DNA of 64,000 nucleotides from Paraburkholderia piptadeniae (lineage in GTDB: Bacteria; Pseudomonadota; Gammaproteobacteria; Burkholderiales; Burkholderiaceae), in the NCBI RefSeq assembly GCF_900007165.1, contig NZ_CYGY02000068.1:62001-126000 (forward strand). The letters are read 5' to 3'. Position 1 is the first letter of the stretch. Each line of letters starts with the position of its first letter. The position numbers and the translations under genes were made by a program. Positions 33,754-42,767 of the stretch are shown here, piece by piece. The notes under the pieces were generated by a model. That model saw only the letters and a list, made by a program, of their open reading frames with translations. It was not told the DNA's origin and did no database searches.

Positions 33754-33868
33754 GCTTTCCCGACAGGAAAGGCGTGAACATCGCTTCTTCGTTGTCAATC
33801 GATCGTCGCGGGTCTGTCTGAGGTGCCGGGTCGGTCTATGACTGAGAAAAGATCTGAATGCGCCCTTC

Positions 33869-33908
33869 GAATCGTGAAAGGCAGCGCCCGCTGCCCTTGC
33901 CCCGATTC
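33869..33908 (-). terminator. Nested hairpin behind the HyuB gene
   Basis: An outer 6-bp stem (GAATCG/CGATTC) encloses an inner stem (GGCAGC-GCCC-GCTGCC). It lies 24 bp behind the HyuB stop and may end the long minus-strand operon. There is no clear T run. Confidence 0.4.
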
Positions 33909-33932
33909 AAACGTTATGGATGCGCAGACTGC

Positions 33933-35600
33933 TCAGACCTCTGACACGCCGTAAACTTCCCTGGCAACCTCGCGAGATACCTTGCCTTCGCGCACATCGC
34001 GCTTCACGAGCTCCGGATCCCGATCACGGGGATCGCCGTACCCGCCTCCGCCGCTAGGTGTGAACGCCACTGTCTGGCCGGAGCTGACAACGCCTCTTCC
34101 GTTAACGAACGGTTCGACGTCGGCACTGGTTTCTCTCGCTCCAAGCGAGCCTGGCAGGCCGCCGTCAAGCCCCCACGAGGGTTCGCGAAGACAATTACCC
34201 GCAATCGCCGCTTTGGCCTCATGCCCCATTACGCGGAGTTTGCGCCGATAGGACAACCCGCCGCGCCATTTGCCTGCACCGCCAGAGTCAGTCGCCAGTT
34301 CATATGAGACGATCTGGAGCGGGTACTCAGCTTCGACAACTTCGACAGGAATGTTGTGCGAGTTGGATACGGCGGTTTGCACGGCAGTCGCACCGTCCCG
34401 GGTCATATGTGCGCCTTCACCGCCCCCCATGGATTCGTTGTACACGTAGTACCGCCCCGAGCGCGGGTCGATACCGCTGAGCGTCAGAAGCCCACGGCCA
34501 GTACTGGCCGCCAGCGAGTATTCCGGCACGGCGGGCGCCAGGGCACTGAAGATCAGATCACACAGCCGCTCCGCCGTGTCCGTGCGACTGTAGACCGCGG
34601 CGGGCGCCGACGAACATACAATCGTTCCCGGATCCGCGAGCACGGTGATCGGTCGCTGGAACCCGGCATTGGCCGGTACGTCCGGATCGACCAGCACCTT
34701 GACAGCGTAGTAGACCGTTGCGAGCAGTCCCATATAGGTCAGGTTGATCGGCCCACGAACCTGTGAAGGATTGCCTCGGAAGTCCATGATGATGTCCTCA
34801 TCCCGAACTTCGATGGATACCTTCAGTTCCAGAATCGAATCATAGCGTCCGCTGTCGAGCAGTCCGGCGTATGAATAGGTTCCATTCGCGATCTTGCGAA
34901 TGCCGGCCCGGGTGCGCTTCTCCGTATGGTCGAGTATGGCAACACTCGCCTCGCGCACGACGGGATAGGTGTATTTCTCGCACAACTGCACAAAGCGGTT
35001 CATTCCCGCGATGTTCGCGGCCTTTTGCGCGCGGAAATCATTGACGCGCTCGCGAGGCACCTGGCAATTCAGCAGAATCAGGTCGAGCACTTCTTTCTGC
35101 AACTCACCTTTCGCATACAGTCGCACCGGCGGAATGCGTAGTCCTTCCTGGAAGATGTGAGCGTGGCCCCGTTCGACGAAATCGGCATGATGAGCAATGT
35201 TGGTGATCCACGCACGGATCTCGCCGTCGATGAAAACCGGTTCGATGAAAACGATGTCGTTCAGATGCGTGCCGCCACCTTCGTACGCGTCGTTCCCGAT
35301 GAATACGTCGCCAGGCTGGATATCTTCCCTGCTGTATGTCTCAAGAAGCCGACGCGTGATACCCAGTAACGAGCCGAGGTGTGCGGGCTGATGGGCCGCC
35401 TGCGCGATAATAAGGCCGCCGGGATCCATGATCGCCGTCGATACATCTTTTCTTTCCTTGATACTCGTCGAGTAACCGGCTTTCACCAGTACACGCGACA
35501 TCTCATCAACGATGGTAGCAAGGGCGCTGCCAATCACCGAAACGGTGATCGAATCGGTTGCACTGGCAATGGAACCGGGTTCGGAAATGTGATTGTCCAT
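33933..35600 (-). CDS. Hydantoinase B/oxoprolinase family protein (HyuB-like)
   Basis: The start is the ATG at 35600, with AAGGGATA upstream, five bases behind the HyuA stop; the longer frame overlaps HyuA. The 555-residue protein shows HyuB hallmarks: 'SVIGSALATIVDEMSRVLVKAGYS', 'GDVFIGNDAYEGGGTHLNDI', 'RGNPSQVRGPINLTY' and the C-terminal 'TPSGGGGYGDPRDRDPE'. HyuA and HyuB together form ATP-dependent hydantoinases, 5-oxoprolinases or N-methylhydantoinases; the related AcxABC-type acetone carboxylases need a third subunit that is not here. It is the last gene of the operon that starts with the peptide-type ABC transporter. Confidence 0.93.
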   Translation of the reverse strand: MDNHISEPGSIASATDSITVSVIGSALATIVDEMSRVLVKAGYSTSIKERKDVSTAIMDPGGLIIAQAAHQPAHLGSLLGITRRLLETYSREDIQPGDVFIGNDAYEGGGTHLNDIVFIEPVFIDGEIRAWITNIAHHADFVERGHAHIFQEGLRIPPVRLYAKGELQKEVLDLILLNCQVPRERVNDFRAQKAANIAGMNRFVQLCEKYTYPVVREASVAILDHTEKRTRAGIRKIANGTYSYAGLLDSGRYDSILELKVSIEVRDEDIIMDFRGNPSQVRGPINLTYMGLLATVYYAVKVLVDPDVPANAGFQRPITVLADPGTIVCSSAPAAVYSRTDTAERLCDLIFSALAPAVPEYSLAASTGRGLLTLSGIDPRSGRYYVYNESMGGGEGAHMTRDGATAVQTAVSNSHNIPVEVVEAEYPLQIVSYELATDSGGAGKWRGGLSYRRKLRVMGHEAKAAIAGNCLREPSWGLDGGLPGSLGARETSADVEPFVNGRGVVSSGQTVAFTPSGGGGYGDPRDRDPELVKRDVREGKVSREVAREVYGVSEV

Positions 35601-35605
35601 TTCGC

Positions 35606-37690
35606 TTATCCCTTGATAATCAGGTTCAGAAAGTTGTCCACGGTCGCGGTCTGACCAGGAAGAATGAGCGTCGTGCTGTCCATCTGTTCGATCACTGCCG
35701 GGCCACTCACCGCGTGCCCGGGCGCGAGCGCCGTCCTGTCGTAGATCGGACATTGGGTCCAGCCGCCCGCCTCCTCCATGTAAATGTCACGACGTGAAAC
35801 TACCGCCTGTTCAACCGGCGTGGCAGCGTCCGGACAGGAGAGGAGAGGCGCTTTCTCCACCTCAGCAATGACTTCCACGCGGAACGTCGTGATCTGGATC
35901 TCTTCTTCCGGCGCGGTGTAGCCGTACATCTGCTGATGCAGTTGCTCAAAGCCGGACCTGAGGTCAGACACAAACTGCGAGGCACTCGTCAAGCGCAGAC
36001 AGGCAACGTTGAGATCGTGCCCCTGGCCAGCGTATCGCATGTCGACGGAATATTTCGTTACGCGGCGGCCCGATTCCACTTCTTCCCCTTCGAACCAAGC
36101 GCGTGCTTTCGCGTCGAGCGCCTCGAACGCGGCATCAATCGATGCCGCAGACTGTTCGGACAAGGTGCAAAGTCTCGTCACGGAAAAACTCGTTTTGAGA
36201 TCACTGAGCAGCAGGCCCAATGAGCAGAGCACCCCGGGAGTCTTGGGAACCAGCACCGTACCGATGCCTAGTTCGCGAGCCAGGCGGGTCGCGTGAACAG
36301 GACCGGCTCCGCCGAAAGCAACCAGCGTGAAATCTCGCGGATCGTATCCGCGCTCGACCGAAACCATGCGGACCGCCTTCACCATATTGGCAACCGCCAT
36401 GCTGATGATGCCTTGCGCGCCGGTCATCACATCCACGTTCAGACTGGCGGCGAGCCGCTCGATTGCTGTGCGCGCTGCGGCCTGCGAGATTTTCATGCGC
36501 CCGGCGAGCAGATACTCGGGATTCAGTACCTGCAACAGGACGTTCGCATCCGTCACCGTTGGTGAAGTGTTTCCCTTCTCATAACAGGCGGGACCCGGAA
36601 ATGCACCAGCGCTCGCCGGTCCGACTTCCAGCAGCCCCCCGCTGTCGACGCTGGCAAGCGAGCCGCCGCCCGCACCAACGGTCTCGATATCAAGCATCGG
36701 AACACGGATCGGGTGCCCATGCACCGACGTCTCCGTTGCAAAACGGGGTTTGGCGCCCTCGATCAGCGCGACGTCCGTGGACGTTCCTCCCATGTCGAAC
36801 GTGATGATCCTGTCGAAGCCCGCCTGATGCGCCACGGCGCTCGCGCCCACCACGCCCGCGGCGGGCCCGGAGAGAATCGTCCGCACCGGCTCACGTTGCG
36901 CCTGATCGAACGAGATCACGCCGCCATTACTTTGCGTGAGATGTGGACGCACCTTCACACTGGTCTCACGAAGCTTTGGCGCGAGTCGGGTGAGATAGTC
37001 GCGGATGATAGGCCCAACATACGAATTCACCAGGACAGTCGACGTCCGCTCGAACTCACGATATTCCGGCGCAATTTCAGACGAGATGCTCACGAACGCT
37101 TCCGACACCTCCTCCATGAGAATCCGTTTGACCGCGCTTTCGTGATCAGGATTGCGATAGCTGTTGATCAGGCAAACCGCGATCGACGACACGCCTGCAT
37201 CCTTGAGCCGACGGGCTGCCGCCCGGACACTGCCTTCGTCCAGTTCCGTCTGAACGAGACCTTCCCACGTGATGCGCTCCTTAACCTCATGCCGGTTATC
37301 ACGCGTCGCGAGCACCTCCGGCCTCGATACGTTGAGGTTGTAGAGCGACGGACGGATCTGACGACCGATCTCGATAACGTCCCGAAAGCCTTCCGTCGTA
37401 ATGAGGCCGGTCACAGCACCGCGCTTCTGGATGACGGCATTCGTCGCAACCGTGGTGCCGTGTCCGAAATACACAACCTGCGCATCAGCGCTATTAGCAA
37501 ACCGTTCAAGGATCTGTTTGACGCCATCGATGATCCCGCGGGAGGGATCATCCGGCGTGCTGCTTACCTTCCAGATCGAGATTTCCCCGGTCGCCTCGTT
37601 ATACATCGTCACATCGGTAAATGTGCCGCCGGAATCCACGCCAATACGTAGCGACTGCGTAGTACTTCCACCAACTGCGAGATTTGTCAT
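35606..37690 (-). CDS. Hydantoinase/oxoprolinase family protein (HyuA-like, ATP-binding)
   Basis: The 694-residue protein has the actin-like ATPase fold of HyuA/oxoprolinase N-terminal proteins: 'GVDSGGTFTDV' near the start, 'FGHGTTVATNAVIQKRGAV', 'LSGPAAGVVGASA', 'TFDMGGTSTDVALI' and 'FGGAGPVHATRLAREL'. ATP drives opening of a cyclic amide (hydantoin, 5-oxoproline or a related lactam) together with HyuB. The gene follows the porin by 76 bp. The nearby peptide/opine-type transporter and opine-dehydrogenase-family gene suggest a cyclic amino-acid derivative as substrate. Confidence 0.93.
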   Translation of the reverse strand: MTNLAVGGSTTQSLRIGVDSGGTFTDVTMYNEATGEISIWKVSSTPDDPSRGIIDGVKQILERFANSADAQVVYFGHGTTVATNAVIQKRGAVTGLITTEGFRDVIEIGRQIRPSLYNLNVSRPEVLATRDNRHEVKERITWEGLVQTELDEGSVRAAARRLKDAGVSSIAVCLINSYRNPDHESAVKRILMEEVSEAFVSISSEIAPEYREFERTSTVLVNSYVGPIIRDYLTRLAPKLRETSVKVRPHLTQSNGGVISFDQAQREPVRTILSGPAAGVVGASAVAHQAGFDRIITFDMGGTSTDVALIEGAKPRFATETSVHGHPIRVPMLDIETVGAGGGSLASVDSGGLLEVGPASAGAFPGPACYEKGNTSPTVTDANVLLQVLNPEYLLAGRMKISQAAARTAIERLAASLNVDVMTGAQGIISMAVANMVKAVRMVSVERGYDPRDFTLVAFGGAGPVHATRLARELGIGTVLVPKTPGVLCSLGLLLSDLKTSFSVTRLCTLSEQSAASIDAAFEALDAKARAWFEGEEVESGRRVTKYSVDMRYAGQGHDLNVACLRLTSASQFVSDLRSGFEQLHQQMYGYTAPEEEIQITTFRVEVIAEVEKAPLLSCPDAATPVEQAVVSRRDIYMEEAGGWTQCPIYDRTALAPGHAVSGPAVIEQMDSTTLILPGQTATVDNFLNLIIKG

Positions 37691-37766
37691 CAGATGCTCC
37701 TACTGTCTTAAAGCGAAGGCAGATGCCTCCGGGTTTTGGCGCGGAGTTGCACGCAACCGGAATATT

Positions 37767-38936
37767 TCAGAAACGATGATGCATACCCAGGGCGACAGCA
37801 GCTTGCGTGTTGGTGCTCGAAGCGCCACCTGCGACGTTGAGGTAGGCGCCGCCCAGAAAGTTATGTCCCTGGATGTGTGTGTATGCGCCCTGCAAGTAGA
37901 CATCGGTTCGCTTCGAGAACGCGTACGTCAGCGTCGCCGTTGCAGTATCGAATTTCGGTGACGAATCGCCCTGTGGAAACCCCGTTTCCTTTGCATCGGT
38001 ATATGTGTACTGTGCTGCGATATTGAACGCTGGAGTAAGCTGATAGCGACCGTTAACTTCGATATTGTTGAACCGCACGTAATCCCCCAACTTGAAGTAC
38101 GAGGGATTGGTAACTGACACACCGGCTGACGCATTCTCGAATTTGCTCTGAGTGAACACGAGACCGAGAATCGCATTGCCCACGCTGTAGTTCACGCCAC
38201 CGCCGAAAGTTTGCTGTCGTGACGCCGCAATCGGGGCCTCACTGACAGCAACAGAAAGGTCGCTACTGCTCCCGCTGGAGTTGTTGAGCTGCAGGTAACC
38301 GGCCGCCGCATAGAATCCGTTGTATTGATAGGATATGGCGCCGCTATATGCCCGATTGTTGGCGAAGCCGCCTGCCTTGTTCGAAAACCCGTACAACGCC
38401 TCGGCGTTAAATCCGCTTCCCAGCTTCACCGCGTACTTCACGGAGTTACTCACCCGGAATAGGTTGTCCAGGTTGTCGTTGTCGTAAGGATGGGCCGCGA
38501 TGGTTGCGCCTACTTCGGTTCCCGTGAGCGAAAGCGGGCCAACCAGATCAACTAACGGATCGTATTGACGCCCGAGCGTCACAGTTCCCAAACGCTCGCT
38601 AGCCAGCCCAACGAAGGCGCGTCGACCAAACAGGCGGCCTTGCTGTGACGAGGTGCCCGCATTCAACGCGTAACCACTTTCCAGTGCGAAAAGCGCTGAC
38701 AGACCGCCGCCCAGATCCTCGACACCCTGCATCCCCCATCGACTGCCATTCGGACTACCTTGGGCGATACGGGCCCCTGATCCCGAACTGGTCTTCACAT
38801 CGTTGGTATAGAGAATTCCTGTCACGATTTTTCCGTATAGCGTCACGCTGGTTTGAGCGGCAGCTTCGCGAGCAGCGCCGAGGAACGTCACGCCAAAAAG
38901 GATGACGCCTGCAAGATTCCTAAGGTTTGTCTCCAT
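37767..38936 (-). CDS. Gram-negative trimeric porin
   Basis: The 389-residue outer-membrane protein has a signal peptide ending 'AAAQTS' and a mature start 'VTLYGKIVTGI'. The porin loop and strand motifs 'SRWGMQGVEDLGGG', 'QQGRLFGRRAFVGL' and 'GTVTLGRQYD' are present, and it ends in the C-terminal aromatic 'MHHRF'. It sits inside the operon, between the ABC ATPase gene and HyuA. This suggests a dedicated outer-membrane entry for the same substrate; a porin embedded in a peptide ABC operon is not common. Confidence 0.94.
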   Translation of the reverse strand: METNLRNLAGVILFGVTFLGAAREAAAQTSVTLYGKIVTGILYTNDVKTSSGSGARIAQGSPNGSRWGMQGVEDLGGGLSALFALESGYALNAGTSSQQGRLFGRRAFVGLASERLGTVTLGRQYDPLVDLVGPLSLTGTEVGATIAAHPYDNDNLDNLFRVSNSVKYAVKLGSGFNAEALYGFSNKAGGFANNRAYSGAISYQYNGFYAAAGYLQLNNSSGSSSDLSVAVSEAPIAASRQQTFGGGVNYSVGNAILGLVFTQSKFENASAGVSVTNPSYFKLGDYVRFNNIEVNGRYQLTPAFNIAAQYTYTDAKETGFPQGDSSPKFDTATATLTYAFSKRTDVYLQGAYTHIQGHNFLGGAYLNVAGGASSTNTQAAVALGMHHRF

Positions 38937-38989
38937 TTCGTTGTCCTAAATGTTGATTTGAAAGGATATTTCCGTTTTTCATGGGATAA

Positions 38990-39922
38990 CTAGGCCACAT
39001 TCATCATCGGCGGATCACATGGGGAGCCCAGGACGAAGTGATTCGCCTCCACTTCCACAAGTCGATCGCTCTCTGCAGCCTCCGGAACAGGGCGGGTACT
39101 CGTTGAATATCTGGCACGCTTCAGGGCGGGGTCCGGGCGGGGAATGGCGGCCAGCAGGGTCCGCGTGTACGGGTGAAGCGGATTGGCGAAGACATCTTCG
39201 GTCAGACCCATTTCGACGATCCGCCCCTGGCGCATGACGGCCACTCGCTGACACAGGTAGCGCACCATCGTCAGATCATGTGCGATGAAGGTATACGCGA
39301 ATCCAAGCTGTTCCCGCAGATCCTCGAAAAGGTTGACAATCTGTGCCTGAACCGAGACATCGAGCGCCGTTATCGCCTCGTCAGCTACGACAAACGATGG
39401 CTCGAGTGCAATGGCCCGCGCGATACAGATACGTTGCCGCTGCCCTCCCGAGAACTCGTGCGGATACCGGCGCATGAGGACGGGGTCCAGACCAACCATC
39501 TTGAAGAGTCTGGCAACGCGTTCTTCCAGTTCGCGCCGGTTTTTTGTGACGCCATGGACAATGAACGGTTCGGCGACAAAGTCGCCCACACGCATTCTCG
39601 GGCTCAGGCTCGAGTACGGATCCTGGAATACGATCTGGACCTTGCGGCGAAACGCGCGGAGCTCCCGGTTGCGTAGCTCAAAGATGCTCCTGCCTTCGAA
39701 AACGATCTCCCCGCTCGTAGGCGTGTCCAGCAGGGAGATGAGTCTGCCGACGGTACTTTTTCCGGAGCCCGACTCTCCGACAAGCCCGAAAGTCTCGGCA
39801 ACGCCAACCTCAAACGATACGTCGCACACGGCTCGCACAGCGTCACCAGGCTTGCGAAACAGAAGCCGTTTGTCGCCATATACCTTGTTGAGGTTGCTCA
39901 CGCGCAGCAAAGGAGCCATCAT
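38990..39922 (-). CDS. Dipeptide/oligopeptide-type ABC transporter ATP-binding protein (DppF/OppF-like)
   Basis: The 310-residue ATPase has Walker A 'GESGSGKST', signature 'FSGGQRQR' and Walker B 'VVADEAITALD', where Ala replaces the usual Pro. 'LHPYTRTLLAAIP' is the oligopeptide-type C-terminal extension. Its start (ATGATG) overlaps the DppD-like stop by four bases, so translation is coupled. It energises import of a peptide, opine or similar solute with its partner ATPase. Confidence 0.94.
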   Translation of the reverse strand: MMAPLLRVSNLNKVYGDKRLLFRKPGDAVRAVCDVSFEVGVAETFGLVGESGSGKSTVGRLISLLDTPTSGEIVFEGRSIFELRNRELRAFRRKVQIVFQDPYSSLSPRMRVGDFVAEPFIVHGVTKNRRELEERVARLFKMVGLDPVLMRRYPHEFSGGQRQRICIARAIALEPSFVVADEAITALDVSVQAQIVNLFEDLREQLGFAYTFIAHDLTMVRYLCQRVAVMRQGRIVEMGLTEDVFANPLHPYTRTLLAAIPRPDPALKRARYSTSTRPVPEAAESDRLVEVEANHFVLGSPCDPPMMNVA

Positions 39923-40941
39923 CCCGCTTCTCCAATAAAAGAATGCTTACCGGCCAATGCCGTGCGCAGGTCGTACCATGCGGCGACCAGATGACCCGCT
40001 TCGGCTCCATCGGCCTGCGCAAGCGGTGGCATATCCCTGAAGCAGCGTGGCGTGGCAAATGGATTGCGTTTGCTGAACGGATCCCCCTCCTTTTCTACAA
40101 ACAGGTTCGGCGGGGAACCTTCGATTGACCGCAGCCTGGAGCCTGGCTTGCGTGTTTCGTCCGGAATCGCACGAAGCAGTGACCACGTATAAGCGTTACG
40201 CGGATCGGCGAACAGTGCCGGGACTGGCCCACGTTCCAGAATCCGTCCGGCGTACATCACCTGCATGGTTTCGGCAAATTGCGCAACGACACCCATGTCG
40301 TGGGTCACCCAGATGATCGCCATTCCCAGACGGTCACAAAGGTCTGTCATCAGATCGAGAATCTGCGCCTGAACCGTAACGTCCAGTGCGGTTGTCGGTT
40401 CGTCCGCAATCAGCAGGGCTGGCTCGCACGCAATCGCAATGGCGATCATGGCGCGCTGGCGAAGCCCGCCCGAGAGTTCAAACGGGTACTGTTTGGCACG
40501 ACGCTTCGGGTCGCTGATCCCGACTGATCCAAGCACGTCGGTCGCCAGCGACATGGCCTGCCTCATTGACAGGTCGCGATGCGCCGACAGACTCTCCGCG
40601 ATCTGGCGTCCGATGGTCAACGTGGGGTTAAGTGACGTCATCGGATCCTGGAAGACGAATCCAATATCGCGTCCACGAATCTTCCGCAGCTCCTTTTCCT
40701 TCAAAGCCAGCAGATCGGTTCCCTTGAACAGGACTTCCCCGGCCGTGACCCTGAGCGACGAACCGGGAAGCAGTCCCAGCATCGACAGCAGATGAAGGCT
40801 CTTTCCGCTGCCGCTCTCCCCGACGATTCCGAGCTTTTCCTTGTGGCGAAGGCTGTACGACACCCCGTTCACAAGTGTTGCCTGACCGGCAGCGGAATCG
40901 GCGGTCACAGTGAGGTTGCTCACGCTCAGTAACGGATTCAC
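39919..40941 (-). CDS. Dipeptide/oligopeptide-type ABC transporter ATP-binding protein (DppD/OppD-like)
   Basis: The 340-residue ATPase has Walker A 'GESGSGKSLHLL', signature 'LSGGLRQR' and Walker B 'LLIADEPTTALD', followed by an Asp-Cys-poor oligopeptide C-terminal region. It overlaps both neighbours by four bases (ATGA), typical of tightly coupled ABC operons. It works with the DppF-like ATPase on the two permeases encoded upstream. Confidence 0.94.
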   Translation of the reverse strand: MNPLLSVSNLTVTADSAAGQATLVNGVSYSLRHKEKLGIVGESGSGKSLHLLSMLGLLPGSSLRVTAGEVLFKGTDLLALKEKELRKIRGRDIGFVFQDPMTSLNPTLTIGRQIAESLSAHRDLSMRQAMSLATDVLGSVGISDPKRRAKQYPFELSGGLRQRAMIAIAIACEPALLIADEPTTALDVTVQAQILDLMTDLCDRLGMAIIWVTHDMGVVAQFAETMQVMYAGRILERGPVPALFADPRNAYTWSLLRAIPDETRKPGSRLRSIEGSPPNLFVEKEGDPFSKRNPFATPRCFRDMPPLAQADGAEAGHLVAAWYDLRTALAGKHSFIGEAG

Positions 40942-41792
40942 TTTCGTGTCCTCCTGGGATCAAGAAGCTCCCGGAGGCCGTCCCCAAGGAGATTGGCGCC
41001 TAGCACGGTCAGGACGAGTGCAATGCCAGGCATCGTGATGATCCACCAGGCGCTGTCGATATAGACCCGACCGTCAGCAAGCATGCGTCCCCAGCTTGCA
41101 GCCGGCGGTTGCACGCCCAGACCAAGAAAGCTCAGTCCCGCTTCGAGCACGATCGTGCGCGCCAGTTCGAGCGTTCCGACGACGAGCGCCGAGGCAAGGA
41201 CGTTAGGCAAAATGTGTCGGGTGATGATTCGCAGATGCCCTGCGCCGATGGCGTGCGCCGACAGGATGAATTCCTTTTTCCGGATCGAGAGGACGCTACT
41301 TCTGATGACTCGCGTGTACCTGACCCAGCTTGTCAGGGACAGGACAAGAATCAGGTTCGTGACGCTCGGTCCACTCACCGACACGATCAGCAGGGCGAGC
41401 AGCATGAGCGGGAAGGCGAGCTGAATGTCGACCAGCCGCATCAGGAGCTTGTCAATCCAGCCACCGAAATAGCCGGAAACGAGCCCCAGCGAAATGCCAA
41501 CGATGCCGCCCAGTGCCACTGCACAACCAGCGATCATCAACGTCATGCGGCTACCTGCAACGATCCGGCTCACCAGATCCCGGCCCAGCTGGTCCGTGCC
41601 GAAAGGATGAAGACCAGGTCCGTGCCACGACACTGTCGGAGCAGCAATCCGCGAAGCAAGATCTATCCTGTTCGGATTGGGGAGCCCCCATACCTGGCCA
41701 AAGCATGCGACAAGGATCAGCAACAACATCAATGAGCAGCCGAAGGCAACGAGAGCGTGCGCCCTGAGTCTGCCCGTATCCCATCTCCACAT
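40938..41792 (-). CDS. Peptide-type ABC transporter permease (DppC-like)
   Basis: The 284-residue inner-membrane protein has five or six hydrophobic segments. The N-terminal 'HPFGTDQLGRDLVSRIVAGSR' is the DppC signature, and the EAA loop reads 'SAHAIGAGHLRIITRHILPN', which docks the ATPases. It is two bases behind the DppB-like gene and overlaps the DppD-like gene. Confidence 0.94.
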   Translation of the reverse strand: MWRWDTGRLRAHALVAFGCSLMLLLILVACFGQVWGLPNPNRIDLASRIAAPTVSWHGPGLHPFGTDQLGRDLVSRIVAGSRMTLMIAGCAVALGGIVGISLGLVSGYFGGWIDKLLMRLVDIQLAFPLMLLALLIVSVSGPSVTNLILVLSLTSWVRYTRVIRSSVLSIRKKEFILSAHAIGAGHLRIITRHILPNVLASALVVGTLELARTIVLEAGLSFLGLGVQPPAASWGRMLADGRVYIDSAWWIITMPGIALVLTVLGANLLGDGLRELLDPRRTRK

Positions 41793-41794
41793 AT

Positions 41795-42706
41795 CTATCT
41801 CCCAACACGCGGATCAATGACGACGTAAAGGCAGTCGACCAGAATATTCACTGCAATGAAGGTTGCGGCAATGATCGCAACGCCTGCCTGCACGACGGGA
41901 AAGTCCTTTGCCTGGATCGACTGCACGATCAGCCGGCCTACGCCTGGCCAGCTGAAGACGCTTTCGGTGACGGCGGCGCCTCCCAGGAGCTCGCCAGTGA
42001 GAATGCCGGCCATCGTCAACACGGGCAAAACCGAGTTTTTTCCGACATGCCAGATCAGAATGCGTCCGGGCCGAAGGCCTTTGGCTCGCGCGGTACGGAC
42101 GAAGTCCTCGGTCAGGGTCTCGAGCATTGACGACCGAAGCAATCGCGCAATACTCGCACTCGTAAAGCAGGCAAGCGTGATCGCGGGCAGTATGAAACTT
42201 TGCCAGTGGCCGTAACCCCCGACGGGCAGCCACTGCAGCTTGACAGACAGGATCATGATCAGCAGCACGCCCAGCCAGAACGCCGGTGTCGCCTGCCCGA
42301 GCAGCGCCAGCATCATCAGCAGGCCACCCGCGAATGAGCCTTGATTAACCGCGGCGACTGTTCCCGCCAACATCCCGCCGAACAGGCCGATGCCAAGTGC
42401 GAGGAATGCAAGCGATAGCGTCGCAGGCAGGCGGTCGAGCACGACACTCAGCGCCGGGCGGTCGAACTGGAACGAAGAACCGAAGTCGCCCCGAATCACT
42501 GCCCTCATGAAATCGACGTATTGGCTCAGGAGTGACCCATGCAGGCCAAGCTTTTCTCTGAGCTCGGCAAGCTGGGCTGCGGTTGCCCCTGGCGGAAGCA
42601 TCAGTACGGCAGGATCGCCGAGAAGCCTCGATACGATAAACACGATGGTTACCACGCCCCATATCGCAATGAGACCTTCAAGACAGCGGACAATCACTTT
42701 GTGCAT
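41795..42706 (-). CDS. Peptide-type ABC transporter permease (DppB-like)
   Basis: The start chosen is the ATG at 42706 (GGA upstream); the frame runs 14 codons further. The roughly 303-residue permease shows 'DPAVLMLPPGATAAQLAELREKLGL', the DppB periplasmic signature, and the EAA loop 'TARAKGLRPGRILIWHVGKN'. It pairs with the DppC-like permease. The binding protein is encoded 61 bp upstream. Confidence 0.94.
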   Translation of the reverse strand: MHKVIVRCLEGLIAIWGVVTIVFIVSRLLGDPAVLMLPPGATAAQLAELREKLGLHGSLLSQYVDFMRAVIRGDFGSSFQFDRPALSVVLDRLPATLSLAFLALGIGLFGGMLAGTVAAVNQGSFAGGLLMMLALLGQATPAFWLGVLLIMILSVKLQWLPVGGYGHWQSFILPAITLACFTSASIARLLRSSMLETLTEDFVRTARAKGLRPGRILIWHVGKNSVLPVLTMAGILTGELLGGAAVTESVFSWPGVGRLIVQSIQAKDFPVVQAGVAIIAATFIAVNILVDCLYVVIDPRVGR

Positions 42707-42767
42707 GTTCAATCCATCTTCTCCATGACGTTCGATATGCCTGTTCACTCGCCGCGCGCAGGCCAGA

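Larger units (their letters stand above)
33190..33932. other. Intergenic stretch without a credible gene, carrying element copy C
   Basis: These 743 bp separate the VOC gene from the end of the HyuB gene. Short overlapping frames have no recognisable motifs. It contains copy C of the 24-bp element (33730-33753), far from any start codon, and a hairpin behind hyuB. A gene once driven by copy C may have been lost here. Confidence 0.5.
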
